DNA of 64,000 nt from Proales similis (GCA_019059635.1 JAGVRJ010000011.1:434001-498000), one strand, 5' to 3'; positions 1-16,307 are shown, numbered from the stretch's first letter. The notes: a model not told the origin generated them from the letters alone. A program made the numbers and translations.

Positions 1-716
1 GTAGCCTGTTCCTGTCGGTGCTCGTTTTCCACAGGTCGTGCGCATTCGGGCTTCTCCTCGGCTGGCTCATCGACTAGTTTGGCTATTTTCATCGACTCGA
101 GTTGTCTTCGAAGGGGAAACTCGATCTAGTCTCAGCAGGGAAGCAGCAAATCAGCCAACTGGTCCTTATTTCATTGAATCGTCTAATTACGTTCTTATTC
201 GAGCGGATGATTGACTCGATTTTTTGCTCGAACCAGGAGACTCGGGCGCGGATTCTGGCCAAATTCTGCTGATGTTGGCCAGCTTCGATGAGGCGCATCC
301 GAGCATAGTTTAGTTCGGTGTTCAATCTGTTCACTACCTTTCACACCAAACTGATTAGTTGATTCAATAGAGCCCTTGAGAGGCCTGAAGAGTCACACCT
401 GGAGGCGAATTTTGTGCCTTTGATAGGCGACTATGAGCTGCGGCTCTGACATCGCTTCCAAGTCGGGCTGCTCGTCCAAGTCATCGCTCCATTCTGCCTC
501 GTCGATCGGGGCTGAGCAGGCGGACAGTCGGTCCAAATCTGCAAACTCCGATAGACTCGGGCTTGCCCTGCGCCGTCTTAATTCGATTGCAATTCGCTCA
601 ACATACTCGGCCTTTGATTTTTCGTGCTCAATTATGGATAGGCGTTCAAGAGTGAATGCGTTTACTTGTTGACCGATCAGAACGTCGGTTCGAAACTGCT
701 CGCCTTGTGCAGCCAT
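1..716 (-). CDS. uncharacterised coiled-coil-like protein, 3' end outside window
   Basis: I do not recognise this gene. Three exons join in frame on the minus strand: 399-716, 191-337 and 1-125, the last running off the left edge. The introns are 61 and 65 bases and both have GT-AG ends. The start is the ATG at 716, giving at least 196 residues. The protein is hydrophilic. An acidic stretch lies around residues 70-90 (WSDDLDEQPDLEAM), and a heptad-like, Arg/Leu/Gln-rich segment at about 95-155 (RLNTELNYARMRLIEAG) looks like a coiled coil. No signal peptide, membrane helix or catalytic motif is visible. An alternative is that translation stops in a retained second intron, but the downstream frame stays open to the edge, which favours splicing. 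It could be a centrosomal, kinetochore or RNA-export adaptor; this is not decidable from the sequence. Confidence 0.55.
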
Positions 717-1111
717 CAGCCTTTAAGGACTAGAGCATCGACTCGAAGAACACAACTACGTGCCATGTTTAACTGGTTTAATTGAATTTTCAGGGAAAGA
801 AAAGTTCAAATATTTAATCAACCGCTTGGTCGCTGAGAAGCCTGTCAGGGGCGTTTCGTCGTCGTCGTCGGGTTTGTCGATAAGCTCGTGTTGTTGAGAC
901 TCGCACAGTGCAGTAAAAGCGTCGCGTCATTTAAAAGGTTTAATTATGTAACCATGACAATGAGCCACCTGTTGATGCCAACGTACTCTCACACAATCAG
1001 AAGCGATTGGCGAGCCATTTAAAGACCTCGTCGGGCGAGAGAAATGAGAGCAAACAAAAACAGGTCTCCTTTCTGCGGCTATTTGTTCTGTTTTGCGAGT
1101 GCTGGATTGTC
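717..1111. other. short intergenic spacer
   Basis: This stretch lies between the start of the left-edge gene and the poly(A) signal of the ABC transporter. It has a short GTC-repeat patch near 855-870 and no open frame worth naming. It probably holds the promoter of the left-edge gene. Confidence 0.5.
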
Positions 1112-1117
1112 TTTATT
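1112..1117 (-). terminator. poly(A) signal of the ABCC transporter gene
   Basis: AATAAA on the minus strand, about 50 bases after the transporter stop codon at 1166-1168, implies a 3' UTR of about 70 bases. Confidence 0.7.
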
Positions 1118-1165
1118 TCGTAAACAAATTCGACGGCGTAAGAAGCTAAACTAAAAGCAGCTAGA

Positions 1166-6714
<5,549 letters not shown>

Positions 6715-7241
6715 GGCTCTCACCTAAACGAGACTAAAGGCAGACGTGATCAAGAGCTGAAAAAAAAAAGAGAAGCAGCGACTGTGGCCATGCAGAGATG
6801 AAATGGTGCTTCAACCAAGTCAACCTTGACTCGGCACTTTTTTTATTTTATTCAAATTTTTGCTCCTCTAAATCAGAGATGGGGATAGGTAGATGAATAT
6901 GCAGTTTTTGCACATGCGTCTCTGCCTCACGATTGAGCGTAGAATCGATTCTAGCACCACACACACACACATAAATTATGTCAGATTGCTGCAATTCCAA
7001 GGCGATAGTTGCTGCCTCTCAAATATAATCGCTAATTTCAGCTTATTCGTTCCTTTCGCTTTTACGAGGCAGAGCTTTGTTAACCAGAGGTTCGCTCAGC
7101 AGCCGCGTGACCAGCACGAGCGCATGTCAAAGACTCTTTTATAATACTCTACGTTACGCAAGGCTTTGCTCCTTCTCTCCATTATATTATGCTCGCGTTC
7201 ATCGCCAAAGTGGAGCAGATTCGAATTTAAACAACAACAAA
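6715..7241. promoter_or_regulatory. divergent spacer between ABCC gene and DUF1295 gene
   Basis: The two start codons lie 528 bases apart on opposite strands, so both promoters must lie here or overlap. A run of A (plus strand, about 6758-6768) is the polypyrimidine tract of a probable 5' UTR acceptor for the ABCC gene. A short CA repeat lies near 6959-6972. No TATA box is obvious. Confidence 0.4.
7189..7230 (+). other. candidate upstream ORF in the DUF1295 5' leader
   Basis: A 13-codon ORF (MLAFIAKVEQIRI) ends 11 bases before the main ATG at 7242 and is in a different frame. It matters only if transcription starts upstream of 7189, which the sequence does not show. Confidence 0.3.
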
Positions 7242-8234
7242 ATGCAGTTTCTGGTCGTGAATTTGTTTCGCGATGAGCTATTCCGCTACTTCTGGATTGC
7301 ACTGGTGGCGCTCATTCTCTTCATATGGGCGTTCACACTCATCTCAAAGAACTTTTCGCACATGGATCGGCTGTGGCCCCTATTGCCAATGGCCTACGCT
7401 TGGGGCTACATGGTGTGCATAGTTCTGTTCGATCCGAGCGTGAGGCAAACGAAGCAGTCGCCATCTACTCTGGTTGTAGAGGGCTCGGACTCGAGTCGGA
7501 CCAGACTCTACATCATGGTCGGCTTGATCACAGTCTGGGGCGTTCGATTGGCTTTTACGTTCTTCAGACGCGGCTACTACCGATTGGACCATGAAGACCA
7601 CCGTTGGGAGTCGGTCAAACAGCGTCTGGGCTATCCGGAGAAGAAGCTCGCTTTTCACATTTACGTGTTCGTCCTCATGGCGTTCACTCAGAACGTGATA
7701 TTGTTCGGCTATCCGCTCGCCATCTGGTACATTGGCACCAACACAAAGATGAGCGCGCAAGAGCCTCTGAACGGTTTGGACATTGCCGTGGCTGTGGTGG
7801 CCACGGTGTTCCTTGTGATCGAGACGATCAGCGACGAGCAGCAGTGGCGCTTTCAGGAGAACAAGAAGCGCTGGCGTCAGAATCCGAGCCAGTTCAGCGA
7901 AGCAGAGGCCGAAGACTACCGACGAGGCTTCATTGTCAGCGGTCTGTTCAAATACTCGCGCCATCCGAACTACTTCGGCGACATTGGCTTCTGGTGGAGC
8001 ATCTATTTCTTCACCATAAGCTCGCAATTAAATTTGCTGAGCCAGCAGTTTGACGTTCTTGCTCTGTTCAACTACTCAATGTTCTCGACCTTGCTGATGA
8101 CTTTTCTCTTTCAAAAGTCGAGTCGAGTCACCGAGAAAATTTCGAGCAGCAAGTACCCAGACTACGAGCATTACAAGTCCAAAGTGAACTGCATCTTGCT
8201 TTCGCCATGTCCCTTCAAGCCGAAGCAAAACTGA
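7242..8234 (+). CDS. DUF1295 family membrane protein (steroid reductase-like)
   Basis: An intronless 330-residue multi-pass protein. Hydrophobic segments lie at about residues 16-35, 43-65, 90-110, 145-175 and 185-205, with others near the C terminus. The motif SRHPNYFGDIGFWW (about residues 245-258) is the family hallmark. It resembles the C-terminal cofactor-binding motif of sterol C14/C7 reductases and steroid 5-alpha-reductases. The substrate is not known for most members, so a reductase role in the ER or another endomembrane is inference from the family. The frame is open upstream to about 7077, but the ATG at 7242 has a good context (ACAAA before ATG) and begins the conserved region. 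The gene is divergent from the ABCC gene and convergent with WDR37. Confidence 0.88.
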   Translation: MQFLVVNLFRDELFRYFWIALVALILFIWAFTLISKNFSHMDRLWPLLPMAYAWGYMVCIVLFDPSVRQTKQSPSTLVVEGSDSSRTRLYIMVGLITVWGVRLAFTFFRRGYYRLDHEDHRWESVKQRLGYPEKKLAFHIYVFVLMAFTQNVILFGYPLAIWYIGTNTKMSAQEPLNGLDIAVAVVATVFLVIETISDEQQWRFQENKKRWRQNPSQFSEAEAEDYRRGFIVSGLFKYSRHPNYFGDIGFWWSIYFFTISSQLNLLSQQFDVLALFNYSMFSTLLMTFLFQKSSRVTEKISSSKYPDYEHYKSKVNCILLSPCPFKPKQN

Positions 8235-8364
8235 GGCGAATTGGCCGCTCTCGCTTGCCTTTCTTCTACCTGACTGGCGCCAGCAGTTTAGTCCGGTCAA
8301 AGTCTGCTCTCTGTTTTATGACACGTTTGAAAGAATTTATTTTTTTGACAAACAAGAATTGTAT

Positions 8365-8370
8365 TTTAAT
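8365..8370 (-). terminator. ATTAAA-type poly(A) signal of WDR37
   Basis: ATTAAA on the minus strand lies about 115 bases after the WDR37 stop. The convergent DUF1295 gene has no canonical AATAAA before this point, only AT-rich variants, so the two 3' ends probably lie close together. Confidence 0.4.
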
Positions 8371-8481
8371 AACATTTTAAATTAGAAATTAATTAACGAG
8401 ATGATTGAGTTCTATCCAGAGGAGGCGAAAAACAATTTTTAGAGCTAAAGTGGCAGTATGAGCTGAGAGCCGGTCGAGATT

Positions 8482-10587
8482 TCAAATTTTGATTTTGTCG
8501 GAGAATTTTTTGGGCTTGCCAGTCGAGCCAGTCGCGTTGGCCGTGTAATGCTGGGAGCCGGAAGTTGAGACATCGGGCAGGTTCATTGGGCTAAGGCCAA
8601 TGTGAGAGACGGTGCTCGAAATGCGCGAGGGCGGAGACGATGCGCCGCGGAACAAGGACGCGTGCCACGGAGCATTCTTGCCTTCGAACGTGCCGCCATT
8701 GAGGCCGTTTTCTTTGTTATTCGAAGAGCTCTGGTTTATTAGGCGAATCAGAGAGGACTTGATTGAGTTGGCCGACTCTAGCGACCAGCAGTTTATTTGC
8801 TTGTCGAACGAGGCACTGAATATTAGACTTGCGTGGGTGGCCACCGAAGTGACCAGGCGTCTGTGTCCGACTTTGCCGTTTCGGGCCAGTCGGGCGACGC
8901 GCTCGCCTCCCAGACTATAAACTTTGACGTCTCGATTGTCCAATGGCAAGCACAAGTAAGTCTCTGTCGAGCCGGTGAACTGCTCACTGCTCAACGTGCA
9001 TAGGCGATTGACGCTGCTGTTGGCGTTTATTGTGCAGAACGGACTGCGCATGATTCGCAAATCCCAGAGCTTGACCGTTTGATCGTCGCTCGAGGTGGCC
9101 ACTTTGTCTTCCTGGATGAATATGGCACTGTTTACGGGACGATTATGGCCTTGATAGACGTTCACTGAGCAGATCGGATCGCGAAAGTCCCACAACTTGA
9201 ACGTGGTGTCTTTGCTCGAGGTCAAGATGAGCTTCAGAGACTTGTGAATGTTCACGTTGGTCAACTGGTCGTCGTGTTGTAGATTGCAGAGCGCTTTGCC
9301 AGTTTCAACGTTGTAAACGTTGGCGGTTCGGTCCCAGGATGCGGAGGCGAACATGTCCCCGTCCGGGAACCATTCGGCCGCAATGCAGGCGTCAGTGTGT
9401 CCTTGAAATCGTTTTATAGGCGACCGAATGATGGACAGAAGGTCTTTCTCATTGTAGGGATGTTCGCTCAGTGACTGCTGCTGCTGTAGCACAGGTTCGT
9501 GGCTGCCGTTCGACTCGGCGCTGTGAGCTCTCATCGCCATCGAGTGAAGGCCGTGATAGTTCATGAGCAGTTCGCTCTTGCTTTCCAGACTCTCACTGTT
9601 GGCTGACAGAGCACATTGCCAAATGTGCGTTTGGCAATCACCGGACGCCGACAGAATGAGATTGGTCGCTTCGGTGAAAAACTTTGGATGAAATCGAATT
9701 GAGTTCACTGAGCCCGTGTGGCCCGAGTACTCTTGAATGCAGTAGGAGGCGAAGGCAGCAGGGTCGGTCGAACTGCAGCCAGAGTGCGCGTTCAGGAACC
9801 ACAAGCGAGCGGTTGAGTCGGCCGAAGCGGTGCCAATCAGCACATTCTGGTCGAACGAATCTGCGCCACTTGAGCGCACCAGCGTCTCTGGCACACCGAC
9901 GCAGTTTATGTCCCAGATGCCGTCCTTGTGTCCGCTCATGTTCACTCGCAGCTTGCCGCTCAGGTTCGTTGTTTTGCTCACTATTTGTGCGGACGTGTTC
10001 TTGAGCGACTGCAGAATAAACTCGCGGGCATTCGGCTTGAATTTGGGGAATGAGAGATTGTTTATTCGCGACTTGGACGAGAAGAGCGCGGGCCGTGTGC
10101 TCGCCGTGCTCGTCTTGTCCGCTTTTCTCGAATCGGCAATCATCGAACTTGATTTAAAAGAGAGCGGCCGCTTGGTCACCGGCTCTGGCGAGTCGTTGTC
10201 CTCGACCAGAGTTGACGTCGGCGAATGGCATGTGCCCGTGTCGGCCTCTTCTCTGCCGCTCAGTTGACTCAGTCTTTGCTTTAGACGCACGTTCTCGGTG
10301 TAAAGTACGCAAAACTCGTCTTCGATCTGCTTGAATATCGAATTGAGCCGCTCTCTGACTCGAGGCGGCAGGCCTTTACTAGACACAGTCTGGTCACTCG
10401 AACAGTTCGCCAAGCTCTCGCAGATGTCGTTCAAAGCAGTGGAGACGCGATCGCTGATGGCGCGTCCGGAATCCTCGTCGCTCGTGTCCACCTCCTTTTT
10501 GTGCTCATTGGCCGCTCTCGACTCCTTCTGGTCACTTTGATCAAAGTGACTTAGGTCGCGATAAAGGTTCTTGGGCGACTGCTCCAT
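8482..10587 (-). CDS. WDR37: WD repeat-containing protein 37 homologue
   Basis: A single-exon gene of 701 residues starting at the ATG at 10587. Human WDR37 has about 494 residues; the extra length is in the N terminus and a Ser/Asn-rich C terminus. After a short helical segment (about residues 60-110, like the vertebrate N-terminal helix) comes a WD40 propeller at about 215-620. Conserved blades include GHKDGIWDI, GTASADSTARLW, GHTGSVNSIRFHP, SASWDRTANVYNVETG, SSKDTTFKLWDFRDP and SSDDQTVKLWDL. The DFRDP and MRSP segments match the vertebrate protein closely. In vertebrates WDR37 partners PACS1 and PACS2 in ER calcium handling; that role here is inferred. The lack of introns contrasts with its neighbours and could reflect intron loss or retrocopy replacement. 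Confidence 0.93.
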   Translation of the reverse strand: MEQSPKNLYRDLSHFDQSDQKESRAANEHKKEVDTSDEDSGRAISDRVSTALNDICESLANCSSDQTVSSKGLPPRVRERLNSIFKQIEDEFCVLYTENVRLKQRLSQLSGREEADTGTCHSPTSTLVEDNDSPEPVTKRPLSFKSSSMIADSRKADKTSTASTRPALFSSKSRINNLSFPKFKPNAREFILQSLKNTSAQIVSKTTNLSGKLRVNMSGHKDGIWDINCVGVPETLVRSSGADSFDQNVLIGTASADSTARLWFLNAHSGCSSTDPAAFASYCIQEYSGHTGSVNSIRFHPKFFTEATNLILSASGDCQTHIWQCALSANSESLESKSELLMNYHGLHSMAMRAHSAESNGSHEPVLQQQQSLSEHPYNEKDLLSIIRSPIKRFQGHTDACIAAEWFPDGDMFASASWDRTANVYNVETGKALCNLQHDDQLTNVNIHKSLKLILTSSKDTTFKLWDFRDPICSVNVYQGHNRPVNSAIFIQEDKVATSSDDQTVKLWDLRIMRSPFCTINANSSVNRLCTLSSEQFTGSTETYLCLPLDNRDVKVYSLGGERVARLARNGKVGHRRLVTSVATHASLIFSASFDKQINCWSLESANSIKSSLIRLINQSSSNNKENGLNGGTFEGKNAPWHASLFRGASSPPSRISSTVSHIGLSPMNLPDVSTSGSQHYTANATGSTGKPKKFSDKIKI

Positions 10588-11111
10588 CAATTTGCTTTTG
10601 TAGTTTCGATTTGTCTCCGATTTTATTCAGCAGCGGCGCATCTAAACTGGCATCTTGCTGTCTCGTTCAGTCTTTGTCTGCGCTCTCTCCTCTCTGTCGC
10701 ACACGCTCTTGATTGGTTGCGTCGGTTTCTGATTTTCTTTTTCTCTTGATCTAAACAAGACTGCCCAATATACGAAAAGATCTAAAGCAGTGGAGAGCAG
10801 CAAGAAGCGATAGAATGCAAGTGAATAGTAGTCCGAGCATCAATCATATATTATTATGATGATGATTATGGTCAACTGCGTCGTCGGGGGAATAAGCTTC
10901 TGGCAAATATAATTTGACGGCCAGGAGACGCTTAAGTGCGGATGTAACAGTCGCCCTGGTCCCATTCGTCAGCGAAGCCAAAGAAAATATGCAAAAGCAT
11001 ACGAATAATGAGACTGTCGGCAGAGTGACATTCAAGAGGCGCTTGAAATATCGATTTGCGCCCGCATTCATCCCATGCAGATAAGTGAGAGTGGTTCCCT
11101 CTTTGTGTGTG

Positions 11112-11127
11112 TCTCTCTCTCTCTCTC
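11112..11127. repeat. TC microsatellite
   Basis: Eight perfect TC units in the WDR37-prosaposin spacer. Confidence 0.9.
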
Positions 11128-12553
11128 GTGCTCTCAGTGGTTGCCCACACACAAACACACACATCGGGTTAATTGAATATGACAATCAGCGAGCTGGCGT
11201 TCGCCACTCTAATGTGCGAGTGCCTGTCTAAGGGCGTGCGAACGTGCGAGGCTCATTTGAGCGTGCTCTTCTCGCATCTTCATGTGAATGTGCTCCCTAA
11301 AGAAAGGCATTCTTTCCGACTGCTCTGATTGTTCGATCATTTTCCAACTAACCAGTTTAATGAGAATACAGAACGGCAGGCATCCCCTAAGCCGCTCAGC
11401 CAACACCAGCGCTTCAGCCAATTCAACATGCAAATTAGATTATGGCGTGAAGAATGCATTGGCGCCGCCGACTATTTCAACTATGTCCTGTCTTAACTGT
11501 TGATTAAACAATGCTAACCAAGCGCGAACGCATTTGCACAAATAGATTTTCGCGTTCTCTTCTGCTCGCTTTCTCAGGCCTCCGCATTCAAATCACTCGG
11601 CTGCTGCTACTCTGCTACTACTGCTCTCTCTCTCTATATTAATCTGTACTAGTCTATTACTTGGTGTGAACAATGTCCAACTAAAGCCGGGCCAAGATGG
11701 ATGGATTAAGTTCGCTGATGAAACGCGCCTATCTCGCGCATTATTATTTGCAGTGTTTATGCACTGTTCAAGTTGCAGGCTTATCATGACGCACACACAC
11801 ACACACAGACCATCCATTAGGCACTTATTTATACACGCATTGTAATTAGAGGCGGTATTAGGCAGAACGCTTGAGTCCCACCTTTGTCTGTGTAGTCCTC
11901 CTGCTCGTCGCCGCATTTGACGAGGAAATGCTTGCGACGCAGACACGTCCGATCCCTTCATTTGGGAGAGCAGGTAGGCACACGAGTCCCGTCAATGCGA
12001 ACGCCAACTCGCGTCTATATCTCGAGTTTTAATTGCAGCACGTAGCCTTTTCGTTCAATACCTTGCCCCCCTCCCCCCTTTGCCCGGTTTTGCCTAGTTT
12101 TCTCGCTGCATGCTTCAGTTTCAAAAATCAGCTTCATTGACTGGCATCCAATAGACGGCATATAATGATCTCAATTAATTTGATGCTCGCACAAGGCCAG
12201 TGATTCGAGCCTCTTTCTCTGCTGCTGTTCTGGCTGCCATTGTTCGAACGAAATAGAAATGCGCAGAAGGCAATGCGCATTAGCTTACAAGCCAAGCAGC
12301 TGTTGTTCGATTAGCACCCACCCATCCCAGAACCTCGACCAGCTTTCTTGGCTAAATGTCTACATGAGCTCTTCGATTGCTGAAATTTCTCCTCCAAAAA
12401 TTAAGAAGGCAAACAAAACGGCCCGGCTCTTGAATGATGCGCGCCATTGAGCAAACTCTGGACTACTGGTTTGTGTTCTCAAGAGTCCTCAAGAGAAGGA
12501 CACATTTGAAGTAAAGACACGAACGAGTGTCTACACCTTGCCACTTGAGAAAA

Positions 12554-12565
12554 GGTCATGTGACC
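12554..12565. promoter_or_regulatory. extended E-box (GGTCATGTGACC), MiT/TFE- or CLEAR-like
   Basis: A CATGTG E-box with flanking GGT and ACC that are complementary to each other, 410 bases upstream of the prosaposin ATG. TFEB/MITF-family factors bind GTCACGTGAC and GTCATGTGAC elements in promoters of lysosomal genes, and prosaposin is a typical target. Function here is inference from motif and position only. Confidence 0.35.
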
Positions 12566-12974
12566 AGGCCTGGTGTTGCAAGACAACTGTCGAGCAGAGA
12601 TTAGCCAATCACAAACTTGAAGCGCCTGAGTGGGGTGTGTGTTGGGGTCAAACACTCGGTATTTGAAGAGAATGGGCCGAATTGCGAGCTTTCTTCCGCT
12701 CTAAACTCCACTCGTCTGTGTGTCATAATCGGGTCTAGAGCAGCAGTTCACGAGCACAGCAATAAATAAATTTCCTCACAGGCATGAACGCGAACGGCCA
12801 ATATGGTTGAAGTAGAAGAAAGAATAATAAATTCGACGAAATAGGCCGAGCACCTATGCTTTCGCTCGCTAGCTCATATGACTGACTTATCTTGGCTGGC
12901 TTAAATAATCGCACCCGCTTGATCGAGTGAAAACCATTTGCCCTCATTTTAGACCTTCAGAGCACATAGCGTCA

Positions 12975-15900
12975 ATGTTAAAACCAGCATTCGTCATATT
13001 CTTGGCCGGTAAGCACTCAGCAGAACGAAACGGGTCAATTGCGTTTTCAGTTCTTTCTCGCTCTCCTTTCAGCGGTGGCCTGCACCAGTGCAGTCGAGCT
13101 CAAGTGCGCCAAAGGACCCTCCTACTGGTGCGAGTCGATTGAGAACGCCAATCAGTGCGGCGCGTTCGAGCATTGTCTCCAAACCGTCTGGACCAAGCAC
13201 AGCATCAATAATGAGCCGGACAGCGCTTGCCAGAGCTGTGTAAAGTGCTTGGAGAGCAATAACGCCGCCGAATGCATTGGTGCCACTAAATACTCGCAGG
13301 AAATCGCCCGTCTTCAGCAGTCGCAGGTGGTACGTATCTCTTCCTTGTTCGCTTCACTCTGTCAGCGTAGGCGAGGAAAGCTTCTTCTTCTTCTTCTCAC
13401 AGCATAGAGTCGAACATTTTCGCCTGAAGAGCACACAAAATCCCAGACTCAAGTTTAAACATTTTCTAGCCGCCCAACGTGATTTGCCAACTCTCGTCTG
13501 CTTGCTCTGGCTCTGCCAACGGTGCTCACGACTGCGCCGGCGCTGATCCGCACAGTCGATGTGAGTCGGTGGAGCGCGCACGCAAATGCGGCTCGGTCCA
13601 GCTCTGTTTGTCCTTGTGGGCCAGCAAGCTCGATTTAAAGGGTTCGAATGAGATTTGCGACACGTGTCTCTACGTGTTTCACAATCTTCAAAATCTGGCC
13701 GAGCAGAATCAGACTGCTGTAGGGATATTGAATTATCTTGACGGCGCTTGCCAGCTCCTGCCCGCTCCCTTGACCGGCGAGTGTCAGAAGCTTGCCCAAG
13801 AACTTTTGCCTCAAATTTTCTATGTTGTCCGAAACAACCTTGTAAGTCTGTTGTATTGAGCTCTTAAAACTGCAAAAAGGCCACATCCGGCATTTGCGCA
13901 AAATCGATTACAAATTCCCTAGACGATTAACGCTCCTCTTAAATGCTGTGACTGGCCGCTAAAACTAACCGATTGTTGTCTCAAGGACCCGGGCGTGATC
14001 TGCCGAGCTATTCGTCTATGCAATGATCGAGACGAGCCGGTCAACCAAGTGATGGGCCTTGACGAAGCACAGGACTTGCTGAGCAAGTTGAAGCAGATCA
14101 AAGTAAAACTCGTCGAGCAGCCAGTCTCGATTGGCCTGGAGGCCGCTGATGCCGGCAAGCAGTTCAGCGAGAAGTTGGCCTCCTCGACTATGGGAGTTGG
14201 ATGCGAACTTTGCACTGTGGTTCTCAACTCGGCCAAAACAATGCTCGAGAACGAAATCGAGGAGAAGAGAATTCTCGGCTTTGTTAAGCAGCAGCTTTGC
14301 GCTCGACTGGGCTCATTGAACTCGACCTGTTCAGAATACATCGAACAGGAGGGCCGAGGCCTGCTTGAGATGCTGGCTCAAGAGATTGTAAGTTGAGCAT
14401 CTTTCCAGCCTGAGTTTGACACTCTGAATAATGCTGCTGGTCAGGACCCGGCGTTGATCTGCCGATCGATGGGCCTCTGCACCAAATTCCAAGTCAGTGA
14501 CCAGTTTGAAAACGAAAAAGTCTTTGACTTCAAGGTAAGGCGTCATTGTTCTCTGTTCGATTGGGCCTGGTTTTGTAAAATTGTTCAACTCGAAGGCTCA
14601 ATCGCCCGAGAACTGCACCCTCTGCCACTTGATCTTCACCGAAGTGAAGCACATGCTGAGCAACAAGAAAACTCAAGTGAGTCTAGAGCAGAACAACTCG
14701 AGTTGGTGGGAAGCTTTCAAACTTTCAAAGGCTGAGATCTTGGACTACATCGATGCCAATCTATGCGGTCGAGTTGGCCATGCGCGCGAGATGGTAGGCA
14801 CATCCACCCCTCACCGCCTCTCTAAAGTGACCTGAATCGGCAAACTCACTCAAGTGCAAGACATTTACCAGCACCTACGGTTCCATGCTTTTGGAGCTGC
14901 TCTCAAACGATGTGGTAAGCGTACGATAGACAATCTGACAGAGAACTGCAGTTGACTCCAATCGCCCATGCAAGGATCCGCGCCATATCTGCGTAATGCT
15001 CGGCATGTGCAGCAAAGCCGAGTTGGCCAAAAGCAGCAGCAACAACAACAACTGCGTCTTGTGCCAGTATGTGATCCACGTCCTTGAGGACTACATTTCG
15101 CAAAACTCGTCCGAGGCAAGGCCCACGAATCAACAGAATGAGTTCAGTTCATTTCATTTGTGTGTTGACAGGCTGAGGTGGAGAAATGGCTCGAGTACGT
15201 CTGTCACTCGGTAATGCCACATCCGATTCGTGCCGAGTGCAGCGCGTTTGTCGAGCAGTACGGACCAATAATCATTCCGCTCCTTGTGCAGCAAGTTGAT
15301 CCAAAGAAAGTCTGCGAGCTGGCCGAGCTCTGTCCGAAAACAGTCGAAACCCAACAACAGCCACAGACGGTGAGAAAATTCGTTATTCTCGGCGGTGAGC
15401 CAAGCTAATGCTCGGTCCAGCAGCAGAAAGAGTATTTCATTCACGTGGCCAAGCCCAAGTGCGAGACCTGCGAGAATGTGGTCGAGTCACTTTCCAAACT
15501 GATCGGAGCCAATTCGAGCCGAGTAAGATTCAGTCGATGCTTGCTTTCCGGGCGTTTTTTTTATTCAATTCAATCAAATTAAAGGCCGAAGTTGAAAAGG
15601 TTCTCGAGGCAATTTGTAACACTGTGGGTCCGAAGCCGCTGAGAGCCGAATGCTCTCAGTTCATCGAGATCTACGGCGACTCGATCATTCCGCTTCTCGT
15701 CAAGCAGATAAACCCGTCGAAGATATGCCACTTCATCGGCCTGTGCTCTTCGTCCAGCACTCAGCAAGCAGAGGCCAGCGTGAAGATGCTTGAGATTGCT
15801 CCTGCGGTCAAATCCGACGACTCCAATGCCAACTCGTCAAGCAACAAGACAATTGAATGCAGTCTGTGCATTTATGTCGGTCAGCTGGTCCAAGGCTACC

Positions 15901-16198
15901 TTGCTCAGAACAAAACAGAGCAAGAAGTGATCCAAGAGCTGCTGCTCGTCTGCAATCTTTTCCCCAACAATCTGCGCGACCAAGTAAGCAAGCCCAGGAC
16001 CTGATTCTAATTGGCCCGCTAACTAACCGATCGCTCAAGTGCAACTCTTTCCTGGAGGAGTACGGACCGTACGTCTACCAGATTGTGGAGGCCGACATTG
16101 AGCCAGAGACTGCCTGTGCCGACTTGCACTTGTGCCCGCGCACCTCCCTGGTCAAGACGCTGAGACAGATGCTTGGCATCAGTAATTCTCGACCCTGA
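12975..16198 (+). CDS. PSAP: prosaposin (multi-saposin precursor)
   Basis: A secreted lysosomal precursor, cleaved into saposins that present sphingolipids to hydrolases. Twelve exons join in phase: 12975-13008, 13073-13329, 13470-13841, 13986-14387, 14445-14534, 14596-14793, 14855-14914, 14975-15115, 15172-15369, 15421-15522, 15585-15983 and 16040-16198 (803 residues). A signal peptide (MLKPAFVIFLAAVACTSA) precedes a SapA-type domain (ELKCAKGPSYWCES). There follow a shortened saposin-like unit, a second SapA-type domain (residues about 105-145) and six full saposin B units with the six-Cys pattern. These units carry ends such as DPGVICRAIRLC, DPALICRSMGLC, DPRHICVMLGMC and NPSKICHFIGLC. Human prosaposin has four units in 524 residues; the longer form resembles insect saposin-related proteins. 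The intron after 15115 uses a GC donor. The start is the only ATG that supplies a signal peptide in phase. Confidence 0.93.
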
Positions 16199-16307
16199 AC
16201 CGGTTGGAAGAAATTTGATAATTTCCCGCAAATAGCGACAACACAAAACTGATTAATTCAATTCCAATGCTTTGATTCGATTACTTAAAGAGAAAAAAAA
16301 ACACGCA

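Larger units (their letters stand above)
10588..12974. other. 2.4 kb divergent intergenic spacer, no gene recognised
   Basis: This lies between WDR37 and prosaposin. It contains a TC repeat at 11112-11127, CA repeats near 11146-11162 and 11793-11808, a C-rich patch near 12065-12081, and the MiT/TFE-type E-box described separately. Short frames here have no protein-like composition. A TTTTAG just before the prosaposin ATG (about 12951) could be an acceptor, so a non-coding first exon of prosaposin may lie in this stretch. Confidence 0.5.

Noticed and set aside
6745-6770. Spliced-leader trans-splicing acceptor before ABCC1
   Set aside because: A strong acceptor exists, but an ordinary 5' UTR intron explains it, and several other genes here have no acceptor before their ATG.
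7380-8027. 215-codon minus-strand ORF opposite the DUF1295 gene
   Set aside because: Antisense to a conserved membrane protein, rich in His/Arg/Val, with no family signature.
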